Positions 31,675-42,430 of a stretch of DNA of 64,000 nucleotides are shown here, in pieces. The notes beneath the pieces are model-generated. The model was not told the origin of the DNA and made no database searches. It was given only the letters and a program-made list of their open reading frames with translations. The first letter of the stretch is position 1; each line of letters begins with the position of its first letter. A program made the position numbers and the translations under genes. Source of the stretch: Prionace glauca (lineage: Eukaryota > Chordata > Chondrichthyes > Carcharhiniformes > Carcharhinidae); NCBI GenBank assembly GCA_037974335.1, contig CM075758.1:19819723-19883722 (forward strand). Reading direction: 5' to 3'.

Positions 31675-31739
31675 ACATTGTTCTTTTGATTCGATTTGAC
31701 TTATTATTGTGATATGTATTAACACACAGTGTTTCCCGA

Positions 31740-31818
<79 letters not shown>

Positions 31819-32315
31819 TGTTCTTTTGATTTATTATTGTCACATGTATTAACTCACAGTGTTTCGTGCGCTCTGAACAGACCAAGTATACCGTTCATAG
31901 AGAAGGAAATGAGAGGGTGCAGAATGTAGTGTTACAGCCACAGTTAGGGGGTCGGGAAAGATCAACTTCATGTGAGGTGGGTCCATTCAGAAGTCTGATG
32001 GCAGCTGGGAAGAAGCTGTTCTTGAGTCGGTTAGTCGGTGACCACAGACTTTTGTATCTATTTTCCAGAAGGCAAAATAAAAGTGGGAGAGAGAATGTCC
32101 GGGGTGCGTGGGGGGGGGAGGGGGGGGTCCTTAATTATCCCGGCGGCTTTGCCGAGGAGGCGGGAAGTGTAGACAGAGTCAATGGATGGGAGGCTGGTCT
32201 GTTGAACCTTCCAACATGCAAACCTTTCCGGATAACTGTGGTCTGAGTGAATTGTGGACCAAGGGTTGGGGTGAATGACTTTCCTCCACAACCTGCCTCA
32301 CGGTCTGAAGAGGAT
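31675..32315 (-). mobile_element. L2-like LINE 3' end with long (CA)n
   Basis: Counterpart of 20931-21540. The (CA)n run at 31741-31818 is interrupted once by AGACACACCC and is more than twice as long as in the A4-B1 interval. A G tract lies at 32110-32127. Confidence 0.65.
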
Positions 32316-33172
32316 TTTAACGAACGTTTTGCGATGACAGGAACTGATAAATAAAATGGAAGTGTGAATAATAACGGAGGCGAGTTGCGTTGTTTCCAAC
32401 TCCCGAGCGGTTCAGATTTATTTTCCTCATTGTCCGCACAGAAATCCGCACAAATTCTGTGCCCACAGGTACCTGGGATCCGGGGGACAATCCAGGCTCT
32501 GTTATTCCATCAATATCGACTGGATATCGTCGCGGCTCCCCTGCCTCCTCTGGGAAAATGTCAGGCAAACACAGTCAGCAGACCCCTCACACGGCGGGTG
32601 GGATTAACCATCGATGGTTTTCCCAGTTGTCGCTAAACTGGGAGAGAATTCGCTCCTACATCTGAGCCTGGAATGCTGCAGAACTAAAGTTGACCATTGA
32701 GGGAGCATTTCTGAGAGTGTTTGGAATATAACAACCCGATTAGACTCAATTTCCTGCCATTTCTGATCTTGCTCGGCAGGATTTATTTCCGCGCCAAATA
32801 TTTTAACATTATTCTTCCTTTTTCCCCCAGGGGGAAATGGGCCGTTTTGTGATCGGCCTCCCGCCCGCTACATTACCCCCGCCCCACGTCTGAAAGAGCA
32901 AGTCAGAGGCCCAGAACTGTGCAGATTCCAACTCCCTTCCACATTCCGTAAAGCCAGTGCCCCAGAGTTCGAGGTAAAAGTCAGGAGGCTTGGGAAATAC
33001 TCTCCAAATGTCTGGGTGAGTCCAGGTTGAGCGGCTCACAAGGGAATTGACAGTATCCAGGATAAACAGCACACCACTTACACCAGCTCCAGAACATATC
33101 TCACCCACACCGATGCCCGGTGTCAGCGCTGTGAACCTTGCATCAAACACACTGAGAATTGTAGTACATTTA
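32316..33172. other. A-to-B intergenic DNA (second copy)
   Basis: Counterpart of 21541-22380. No gene or repeat family is recognised. Confidence 0.4.
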
Positions 33173-33325
33173 AGAACATAAGAACATAAGAAATAGGAGC
33201 AGGAGTAGGCCATCTATCCCTTCGAGCCTGCCCCGCCATTCAATAAGATCATGGCTGATCTGTTGTGGCTCAGTTCCACCTTCCCGCCCTCTCCCCATAA
33301 CCCTTAATCCCTTCACTCATCAAAA
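33173..33325 (-). mobile_element. Short CR1 alpha 3' insertion with ACATTTA duplication
   Basis: A reverse-strand CR1 alpha 3' end (AAGAACATAAG tail units, then ATAAGATCATGGCTGATCTG). It is flanked by ACATTTA at 33166-33172 and 33326-33332. The B1 interval has a single uninterrupted ACATTTA, so this is a clean recent insertion. Confidence 0.9.
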
Positions 33326-33366
33326 ACATTTACATGACTGTACCGAGAAAATCCATGAGCTCCAGA

Positions 33367-34894
33367 CAATCCATGGATTGAGAACTGGCTGGGAAATAGG
33401 CGACAGAGGGTAGCTGTGGAGGGAACCTTGTCGGGCTGGAGGCCAGTGACCAGTGGTGTGCCGCAGGGCTCAGTACTGGGACCTCTCCTCTTTGTAGTCT
33501 ACATAAATGACTTGGAAGAGGGCATAGGTGGTGTGATCAGCAAGTTTGCTGATGACACCAAGATGGCAGGGTTGGCGGGTATGGAACTGGATTGTCAGGT
33601 GATACAACAGGATATAGATAGGTTGGTGCAGTGGGCAGATAGGTGGCAGATGGCATTTAATCCTGACAAATGCGAGGTGATGCATTTTGGACGGAATAAT
33701 GCAGAGAGGAGCTATGTGATTAAAGGGAGGCCGATTAGAAGAATAGACATACAGAGGGACCTGGGAGTGCAGGTTCACAAATCCATGAAGGTTGCGTCAC
33801 AAGTGGAGAAGGTTGTTAGGAAGGCTTATGGGATGTTGGCCTTTATAGGAAGGGGCATAGAGTATAAAAGCTGCTGTCTAATGCTTCAGTTGTACAGAAC
33901 GTTGGTTAGACCGCATTTGGAGTACTGCGTCCAGTTCTGGTCACCTTACTACCGGAAGGACGTGGAGTCTCTGGAAAGGGTGCTGAGAAGGTTTACCAGG
34001 ATGTTGCCTGGCATGGGGGGACTGGGTTACGGGAGAGGTTGAAGAAACTGGGACTATTTTCCTTGGAAAGACGGAGATTGAGAGGGGGCATGATAGAAGT
34101 ATATTAGATAATGAAGGGAATGGATAGAGTTAATCGTGAGAGACTGCTCCCTAGACTGGGTACGAACACGAGAGGTCATCATTTAAGGGTGAGGCGGGAG
34201 AGGTATAATTTGGAGGTGAGAAGAAGGTTCTTTACGCAGAGAGTTGTGGGGGTCTGGAACGCGCTACCGAGTAGGGTGGTGGAGGCAGGAACGTTGGACT
34301 CGTTTAAGATGCAGTTAGATAGGCACATGAGTGAAACGAGAATGGAGGGATATGGTAGGGGATATTAAATAGGGTTAAACCTCGGGAGACACCGGAAAGG
34401 CAGGGTGTAAGATTAATATTTTTGTCTTTATTCCACTGGTAGAGGTCCACCTCGTGACAAACGAGGGGCATTCACACGGCGGGTCGTGCCTGGGCTGCTC
34501 TTGGAAGTTCCAGGAGTGGCCTAGTACTTCATGTCGGTGTGTGTGCTTGATCCTGGACCGGTAGATGGGCGCCGCAACAGCTCAGTGACTAGCACTGCTG
34601 GCTGTGCAGGTACATGGATTTGGGCCTGTGTCTGTGGGAGTTTGCGCATTCTCCCTGTGGTTGCGTGGGTTTCCTCCGGGCGCTCCGGTTTCCTCCCACA
34701 CCCCAAAAATGTGCTCTCAGGCTAATCGGTTTTTACCAAATTGACACTATTTCTTCCCTGAATCTGACTGAGTAGGGTTCCTTTCATTGATATGCAGGGT
34801 AGAATAGGTGCAGGGTGATGTGGCGGAGAGGGCTCGTTGGGCCGAAGGGCCTGTTTCCCGTGCTGAGTTGTTCTTTGTTCTTTGTTCTTTGTAT
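33367..34894 (+). mobile_element. CR1 delta-type LINE, 5'-truncated, with V-core 3' UTR
   Basis: Flanked by CTCCAGA at 33360-33366 and 34895-34901. It encodes RT from SGVPQGSVLGP onward (frame 33416-34042; FADD in SKFADDTKMAG) and, after a frame change near 34030, the ORF2 C-terminus (34111-34368; RFFTQRVVGVWNALPSRVVE). The 3' UTR (34375-34894) contains a tRNA/V-core stretch (GGGAGTTTGCGCATTCTCC, then GGTTTCCTCCCACACC) and ends GGGCCGAAGGGCCTGTTTCC plus TTCTTTG units. The same 3' UTR layout is seen at 7634-8038. Confidence 0.88.
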
Positions 34895-34974
34895 CTCCAG
34901 AGCCCCCACACCTCTGTGATATCAGATATACGGGAACGCCGCCACCTGAAAAACCCATTGAAGTCACACATTAT

Positions 34975-35288
34975 TCTGACTTGGAACCAGGACATGGTGA
35001 TGGCCCCATGGTTGGCGCTGCTGATCCACAGGGCCAAGGAGTCGGGTTTAGTTCCCGTGTTGGGACACTGTCTGTGCACAGTCCGGACATTCTCCTCGTG
35101 TCTGCATGGGTTTCCTCCGGGTGCTCCGGTTTCCTCCAGCAGCCCCAAAGGCGCGCTGATCAGATACACTGGCCGTGCTAAAATTCTCCCTCAGTGTACC
35201 CCAGCAGACACTGGGCACCAGGGGATTTTCATTGTAATTCAATTGCAGTGTTAATATCAGCCCACTCGTGACACTGATAAATAAACTG
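34975..35288 (+). mobile_element. Diverged V-core SINE upstream of B2
   Basis: Counterpart of 22491-22800, with the same GACACTGATAAATAAACTG tail. Confidence 0.7.
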
Positions 35289-35510
35289 ATAAATATATCG
35301 CCATCCCTCAATTTTCACGAGTTTAAAATAAGGGAACTCGCTTCCTAACAGCAATGTGGGTGTACCTACACCACCTGAGCGCAGAGATTCAGGGAGCCGG
35401 AACACCAGTCTCTGATTTGCTCAGGCAACTTCCGGACCCTGACCTTCAATCCCACTCACTTGCCCTCTCAACCCTCAGAGAAAACACAATCTCCTCGATC
35501 GCCCTCAGCC

Positions 35511-36336
35511 ATGCGTCTCCAGTTGGTTATATTTGTTCTTCCAGTTCTGGCCGCAGGTACGTTCACCTTGACCGATTGTCAATGTCCTGCCGCCCCCCCC
35601 CCCCCCCCCACCCCCGGTTCCAGACGGAAAACTGACTTGGTGAAGGGCATGCTCTTGTCATTTCATATACCGGTATGATAATGGGAGATGTACACGGGAC
35701 AATATCTAACCCAATTCAATATCATCAGCACACAGTCGTCTCAAAAAGCGCTAGATACTTCAGTTGCTCTCACATTTGTTGATGGTTGATATTCACAATT
35801 TAATTGAACCCCCCCAGAATTGGGTTGTGTTTTTTACACGGTTAATCCGCTTCTGTCTTGCTGACAGGACCAGATGGATGGGAACGGGTCACTGATCCAG
35901 GCTGCGGACATTGAGAGATTTTTTGATGCCCCGTTGGGTTGTTCACCCCTCCCCCCCCCCAACACTTTGAAAGGAGAGTGAAGGTGGGTCAAAAACCACA
36001 TGGTTCTTGTAACTGTCCTCTGCTTTTATTCAGAAGGTCTGCTGGCGGGCGGGATACACCAGTGTCCGCCTTCGACCACAGGGGGACTGGGACAGAAGGC
36101 CCAGCTCAATTGTTATCAGAATGACACTGAGCGTCTTAACATGCTCTGGTATCGCCACATTCCCGGACAAGGAATCAAGCTGATCGGGATGAGGTACAGA
36201 GAACCTCAATATCAGGAGAGCTTCCAAAGCGGATTTGAGATCACAAACTCAGTGGGCAGGAAGATGTCCACCCTCGAGATTCGAACCGTTAACCGTTTGG
36301 ACACGGCGGTGTACTACAGCGCTGCTAGCGATGGTG
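35511..36336 (+). pseudogene. TCR V gene B2 (family B), unsplit but lacking Cys104: leader 35511-35556, V exon 36034-36336
   Basis: The only family B copy without the V-exon insertion. The frame is open from leader to RSS: MRLQLVIFVLPVLAA, intron, then EGLLAGGIHQCPPSTT, QLNC, MLWYRHIPGQG, RKMSTLEIRT and VYYSAASDG. The second conserved cysteine (Cys104) is Ser (TAC AGC), so the intradomain disulphide cannot form. The donor is GTACGT instead of GTAAGT and the nonamer is ACATAAAAC. Two codons are deleted relative to B1 and B3 (YREPQYQ for YRENEPQYQ). Probably a non-functional allele or pseudogene, though an unusual single-Cys V domain is not impossible. Confidence 0.85.
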
Positions 36337-36376
36337 CACAGTGACATACACTAAACAGAGACCCCGAACATAAAAC
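36337..36376 (+). promoter_or_regulatory. RSS of B2, weakened nonamer
   Basis: Perfect heptamer CACAGTG at 36337-36343. The nonamer region reads ACATAAAAC at about 36368-36376, with an interrupting T. Confidence 0.75.
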
Positions 36377-37171
36377 TTCCCTCAAGTCACACCGGGTTCC
36401 TCGACCTGCCCAAAACCCTTCGCTGCGATTGAACTTCCGCTCGTGTTGGCTTTGAAACAGGTTACTCACGGGGAGGGGGGGTGGGGGGAGGACATAAACA
36501 ATTAGTTACTATCGGTCCAGGAAATGAGGGATTCAAGTGAGCAAGCAAATGGGGGCACAGCAAACAAATAATGACCCTCCTTCTTGGCGAACCGTCATTT
36601 TCACACCAAAAATAGCTTTTACTGATAAATTTGTGAGAAGGTTACAAACATTCCAAAATGACCATCACATAAAAAGCAACAACACTCAGGTTCTTAATAT
36701 CCATCGAGGAACATTCTGACATGTTTCACTACAGAACTGGAAGCGTTTCAGATGTTTTACAACGGGTCTTAAATAGGTGGCAAAGTTATTTTACAGGCGG
36801 TTCACATTGAGAAAAAAATGTTGTTCTCCTTCACAAGTTCCACTGGTTCAGTGCAGCTGAGAAACATGTATCTTATTTCGCTAATATGACCCGTTCAGGC
36901 AGTGTATTACAGACCGCAGTGTGTTGCTGCAGGAAACAAGAGAACATTTCCCCCCATCACCCCCCCCCCCCCCCACCCCCCGGGTGCCAGCTGGGCTTTT
37001 TTGCTACGTATTTCCAACTATCATCTATCTGTGAACATTTATTTATAACAAGACGCCGCCAGACCAACTGACAGTCTTTATCTCCCCCACACAATACCTT
37101 CTGGAAGTCAATCTCTTGTCATGAGTTATTCCCACCCAGTGCGGTGAGGGGGCGGGGCGCGATTTGAACCT
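36377..37171. other. B2-to-A7 intergenic DNA
   Basis: Standard B-to-A flank with a G-rich stretch (36470-36488) and a C tract (36951-36981). No gene is seen. Confidence 0.55.
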
Positions 37172-37338
37172 ATTGGTCAGAAAAGTTCTCGGCTGGAGGG
37201 CAAGTTTCTCAGGAAGTGACGCCCCACACAGTCACGGCAATGAAACGTCATCAGATGCAGTCGAGGAAGCTTCCTCCAGACGCAGTGTTGGACCGCACTC
37301 TGCTCACTCAGGCAGCGAAGCAACCCACAGACAGGGTC
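37172..37338 (+). promoter_or_regulatory. V promoter of A7
   Basis: Inverted CCAAT at 37172-37176 and palindrome intact. The CRE position reads TGACGCCC. Confidence 0.6.
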
Positions 37339-38225
37339 ATGTTGCCGGCAGCCTGCTATTTCATGCCGTTGGCTGCATTTCTCCCGGGTGAGTGAGTGAG
37401 TGAGGTCCCAACTCGAGAGTTCAGCCGCCACTGAATCTGTGGCAGTTCCCCCTCCCTGAGGCGCCCATCCCTTTGGGACCAGTCTCCTTCCCCAGCAGCG
37501 GCGGCGGCGGCCCCTCACACTCAATCCTGATGTCTGTGTCTGGCTGTGTGAAGGGGGGAGGGCCCGTGGCTTAGAACTCATGTTAAAACAGACCAAGCCT
37601 TTCAGGCGCGCGGGAATGATTTGGGAACCCGATATGGAGAAGGACAGAATATTAAGATGTTCAAAATTAAAAAAAAAATCCCCTGTGGATCAGTTATCAT
37701 TGGGCTGTTGTCTGAGACAAGGGACTGACCACAGACTGGAAAGGGTGTCTGTTGCTTTTCTCAGTGAGAAACGTTGTATTATTACAATATTATTTCATTA
37801 GTTGGGAAATATATTAGGATGAGGGGAGATGGTGACAGGTGTTATGTGTCCATGTTAAATGTCCTGGTTCCAACACATTATTTTTAATTAAATTTCAATT
37901 GGAATTTATTATATGTTGAATTTATCAGGAATTCTCGCCTCTTACGTGGATCAGTCGCCGCCTTTCGTCTCAGTGCCAGCAGGAGACTCGACAACACTCA
38001 GATGCACGCTGACAAATACTGATTACATCCAGATGTACTGGTACAGGCAACAGCGAGGCCGGGCAATGGAAGCTCTGTTCTCCTCTGCTGGAGCTGCAGC
38101 TGATGTTAAAAGTTACACATCCGAGTCTATGGAGGCCGAGAGGCCCAGCCAAACCTCCTTCACTCTGAACATCACCGCCGTCGCCCCATCTTACGCCGCT
38201 GTCTACTTCTGCGCTTGTAGTGTGG
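37339..38225 (+). CDS. TCR V gene A7: leader 37339-37387, V exon 37929-38225
   Basis: Intact family A gene. CDR1 is NTDYIQMYW, the only copy with Ile there. Framework 1 has SVPAGDS in place of SVATGDS. All canonical residues are kept. Likely functional. Confidence 0.9.
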
Positions 38226-38264
38226 CACAGCGTTTGAGAAAGCGGGTGGACAGCGACAAAAACC
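38226..38264 (+). promoter_or_regulatory. 23-RSS of A7
   Basis: CACAGCG at 38226-38232, 23-bp spacer, ACAAAAACC at 38256-38264. Confidence 0.92.
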
Positions 38265-38272
38265 TCCAGGTT

Positions 38273-39701
38273 AGAGATATAGAGATGTAGAACATTAAAG
38301 CACAAACAGGCCCTTCGGCCCTCCAGTTGCGCCGATCACATCAACCCCACCAATCTATAGACCTATCTATAACCCCCAATCCCATTAAACCCCATATACT
38401 CATCCAGAAGTCTTTTAAAAGACCCCAGCGAATTCGCCTCCACCACCGATGACGGCAGCTGATTCCATTCACTCACCACCCTCTGAGTGAAAAACTTACC
38501 CCTAACATCACCTCTGTACTTCCCTCCCCGCACCTTAAATCTGTGTCCTCTCGTAGCGACCATTTCAACCCGGGGAAATAGCCTCTGAGAGTCCACCCTA
38601 TCTATTCCTGTCAACATTTTATAAACCTCTATCAGGTCGCCTCTCAACCTTCGCCTCTCCAGGTTGATAAAACCGCCTGCTCCGGATTCATTCGCAAGCC
38701 GCTAGGTGGCAGCAATGGATTGAGATCAATGCCAAACACCGCGAGTGCTGGAATCTGAAACAGAAACTAGACAATGCTGGAAAATTTCCCAAGTGGATCA
38801 GTTCCACTTTCCCGCTTTCTCCCCCTAACCCTTAATTCCCCTTGTCTATCAGAAACCTATCTACCCGTGACTTAAATATATTCAGCGAGGTAGCCCCCAC
38901 CACTTCAACGGGCAGAGAATCCCAAAGATTCACCACCCTTTGAGTCAAGACATTCTCTCTTCCACTTTCTTCCGGATAGAAAAATATACAAAAGTCTGAA
39001 GTCACGTACCAACCCACTGAAGAACAGCTTCTTTCCAGCTGCCCCCAGACCATTGAATATCCCTATCTGATATTAAACTGATCTTTCTCTGCACCATAGC
39101 TATGGCTGCAACACTACATTATGCACTCCTGTCCTTCTCTACGAAGGAAATGCTTTGTCTGTGTAGCGCAAGAAACAATAAATTTCACTGTGTACTCATA
39201 CTTGTGACAAGAATAAATCATATCAAATCAAACCATCATCAGATGGGGCGGCACGGGGGCACAGTGGGTTGGTTTCACAACGCCAAGGACCTGGGCTCGA
39301 TTCCCTGCTCGGGTCACTGTCTGTGTGGAGTTTGCACATTCTCCTCGTGTCTGCGTGGGTTTCCACCGGGTGCTCCAGTTTCCTCCCACACTCCAAAGAT
39401 GTACAGTTGAGGTGGTTTGGCCATGGTAAATTGCCCCTTCAGTGTTCTGGGATTCGTAGGTTTGACGGATTGGTCGATAAAATATATTGAGATGTGGGTG
39501 TATGACCTGGGTGGGATTGTGGTCAGTGCAACAGGTTTATCATGGGGGGGATAAAAAAGAATAATTCGGTTCTATCGATCCAGAAAATGAGGGATTAAAG
39601 TGAGCAAGCAAATGGGGGCAGACATGCACATAGAACATAGAAGATAGAACACTACAGCACAAACAGGCCCTTTGGCCCACAAGTTGCACCGATCATATCC
39701 A
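38273..39701. repeat. A7 unit LINE/SINE block, first part
   Basis: 38273-38656: CR1 beta beside the RSS, reverse. About 38800-38965: CR1 alpha fragment. 38971-39241: L2-like end, forward. 39245-39575: V-core SINE, forward. 39630-39701: start of the second CR1 beta. Confidence 0.75.
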
Positions 39702-40039
39702 TGGGGCGGCACGGTAGCACAGTGGTTAGCACTGCTGCTTCACAGCTCCAGGGTCCTGGGTTCGATTCCCGGCTCGGGTCACTGCCTGTGTGGAGTTTGC
39801 ACATTCTCCTCGTGTCTGCGTGGGTTTTCTCCGGGTGCTCCGGTTTCCTCCCACAGTCCAAAGATGTGTGGGTTAGGTTCATTGGCTATGCTAAAATTGC
39901 CCCTTGGTGTCCTGGGATGTGTAGGTCAGAGGGATTAGCAGGTAAATGTGTCGGGATAGGGGGATAGGGTCTGGGTGGGATTGTGTTCGGTACAGACTCG
40001 ATGGGCCGAAGGGCCTGTTTTTGCACGGTAGGGTTCTAT
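39702..40039 (+). mobile_element. Younger full-length V-core SINE in CR1 beta (A7 unit)
   Basis: Same insertion point and orientation as 11189-11526. Head, core and tail are complete (GGTTCGATTCCCGG; GATGGGCCGAAGGGCCTG). Confidence 0.9.
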
Positions 40040-40899
40040 ACGTCCCAGGCCATAGGACCATCTATAACTCCCAACCCTATTAAGTCCCATGTACTCATCC
40101 AGGAGTCTCTTAAAAGGCCCCAGCGAGTTCGCCTCCACCACCACCGACGGCAGCTGATTCCACTCACTCAGCACCGTCTGAGTGAAAAACTTACCCCTAA
40201 CATCTCCTCTGTACTTGCCCCCCAACACCTTAAACCCTGTGTCCCTCTCGTAGCGACCATTTCAGCCCTGGGAAATACCCTCCGAGAATCCACCCTATCT
40301 ATTCCTCTCAACATCTTATAAACCTCTATCAGGTCGCCTCTCAGCCTTCGGCTCTCCAGGGAGAAGAGACCGAGCTCCCTCAACCTATCCTCATGTAGAG
40401 GAAGAGGGAAAAGTAATCAAAGAAAGAAAGATCTGGCGGAGTTAACTGGAGTAGTGGGAGTTCTCCTCGTGATAAAATCTTCCGCATTTCACTTATTCTA
40501 TTTATCCCCTGAAACCCCGGGAAATCTCTCTCTGATTCCTCTGCAGGACTCGCGACTGGGGGTGTTGTCATAAGAACATAAGAACATAAGAAATAGGGGC
40601 CATCTAGCCCTTCGAGCCTGCCCCGCCATTCAATAAGATCATGGCTGATCTGTCGTGGCTCAGTTCCAGCTTCCCGCCCTCTCCCCATAACCCTTAATCC
40701 CTTCTCTTATCAAAAACCCATCAACCCGCTTCTTAAAAATATTTAGCGAGGCAGCTTCCACCACTTCAACGGGCAGAGAATTCCAGAGATTCACCACCCT
40801 TTGAGTGAAGAAGTTCCTCCTCAAATCTGTTCTAAACCGCCTCCTCTTTATCTTGAGGCTGTGCCCCCTAGTCCTACTGTCCTTTTTCAACGGGAAGAG
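40040..40899. repeat. A7 unit LINE block, second part
   Basis: 40040-40393: rest of CR1 beta, reverse. 40394-40569: unit spacer. 40570-40899: CR1 alpha, reverse, with a short internal loss at GAAATAGGGGCCATC. Confidence 0.75.
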
Positions 40900-41328
40900 T
40901 TTCAGATGTTTTACAATGGGTCTTAAATAGGTGGCAAAGTTATTTTACAGGCGGTTTACATTGAGAAAAAAATGATGCTCTCCTTCACAAGTTGCACTGG
41001 TTCAGTGCAGCTGAGAAACATGTATCTTATTCCGCTAATATGACCCGTTCAGGCAGTGTATTACAGACCGCAGTGTGTTGCTGCAGGAAATAAGAGAACA
41101 TTTCCCCCCATCACCCCCCTCCCCCCACCCCCCGGGTGCCAGCTGGGCTTTTTTGCTAAGTATTTCCAACTATCATCTATCTGTGAACATTTTTTTATAA
41201 CAAGACGCCGCCAGACCAACTGACAGTCTTTATCTCCCCCACACAATACCTTCTGGAAGTCAATCTCTTGTCATGAGTTATTCCCACCCAGTGGGGTGAG
41301 GGGGGGGGGGGGGGCGCGATTTGAACCT
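40900..41328. other. Upstream flank of A8
   Basis: Standard A flank with a C-rich tract (about 41104-41133) and a G tract (41301-41314). No gene is seen. Confidence 0.55.
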
Positions 41329-41495
41329 ATTGGTCAGAAAAGTTCTCGGCTGGAGGGCAGGTTTCTCAGGAAGTGACGCACCACACAGTCACGGCAATGA
41401 AACGTCATCAGATGCGGTCGAGGAAGCTTCCTCCAGACGCAGTGTTGGACCGCACTCTGCTCACTCAGGGAGCAAAGCAACCCACAGACAGGGTC
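41329..41495 (+). promoter_or_regulatory. V promoter of A8
   Basis: Inverted CCAAT at 41329-41333 and palindrome intact. The CRE position reads TGACGCAC. Confidence 0.6.
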
Positions 41496-42382
41496 ATGTT
41501 GCCGGCAGCCGGCTATTTCATGCCTTTGGCTGCATTTCTCCCGGGTGAGTGAGTGAGTGAGGTCTCAACTTGAGAGTTCAGCCGCCACTGAATCTGTGGC
41601 AGTTCCCCCTCCCTGAGGCGCCCATCCCTTTGGGACCAGTCTCCTTCCCCAGCAGCGGCGGCGGCGGCCCCTCACACTCAATCCTGATGTCTGTGTCTGG
41701 CTGTGTGAAGGGGGGAGGCCCCGTGGCTTGGAACTCATGTTAAAACAGACCAAGCCTTTCAGGCGCGCGGGAATGATTTGGGAACCCGATATGGAGAAGG
41801 ACAGAATATTCAGATGTTCAAAATAAATAAAAAAATCCCCTGTGGATCAGTTATCATTGGGCTGTTGTCTGAGACAAGGGACTGACCACAGACTGGAAAG
41901 GGTGTCTGTTGCTTTTCTCAGTGAGAAACGTTGTATTATTACAATATTATTTCATTAGTTGGGAAATATATTAGGATGAGGGGAGATGGTGACAGGTGTT
42001 ATGTGTCCATGTTAAATGTCCTGGTTCCAACACATTATTTTTAATTAAATTTCAATTGGAATTTATTATATGTTGAATTTATCAGGAATTCTCGCCTCTT
42101 ACGTGGATCAGTCGCCGCCTTTCGTCTCAGTGGCAACAGGAGACTCGACAACACTCAGATGCACGCTGACAAATACTGATTACAGCCAGATGTACTGGTA
42201 CAGGCAACAGCGAGGCCGGGCAATGGAAGCTCTGTTCTCCTCTGCTGGAGCTGCAGCTGATGTTAAAAGTTACACATCCGAGTCTATGGAGGCCGAGAGG
42301 CCCAGCCAAACCTCCTTCACTCTGAACATCACCGCCGTCGCCCCATCTTACGCCGCTGTCTACTTCTGCGCTTGTAGTGTGG
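41496..42382 (+). CDS. TCR V gene A8: leader 41496-41544, V exon 42086-42382
   Basis: Intact family A gene. The leader has Gly for Cys (MLPAAGYFMPL), a tolerable signal-peptide change. CDR1 is NTDYSQMYW. Likely functional. Confidence 0.9.
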
Positions 42383-42421
42383 CACAGCGTTTGAGAAAGC
42401 GGGTGGACAGCGACAAAAACC
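42383..42421 (+). promoter_or_regulatory. 23-RSS of A8
   Basis: CACAGCG at 42383-42389, 23-bp spacer, ACAAAAACC at 42413-42421. An extra C follows the nonamer, as in A4, A6, A9 and A10. Confidence 0.92.
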
Positions 42422-42430
42422 CTCCAGGTT

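Noticed and set aside
31586-31885. Val/Cys-rich ORF
   Set aside because: It is only the translation of a (CA)n microsatellite.
35354-35635. Forward ORF upstream of and across the family B leader exons
   Set aside because: It is in a different frame from the true leader (ATG at 35511), has no domain, and runs into a C tract in the intron.
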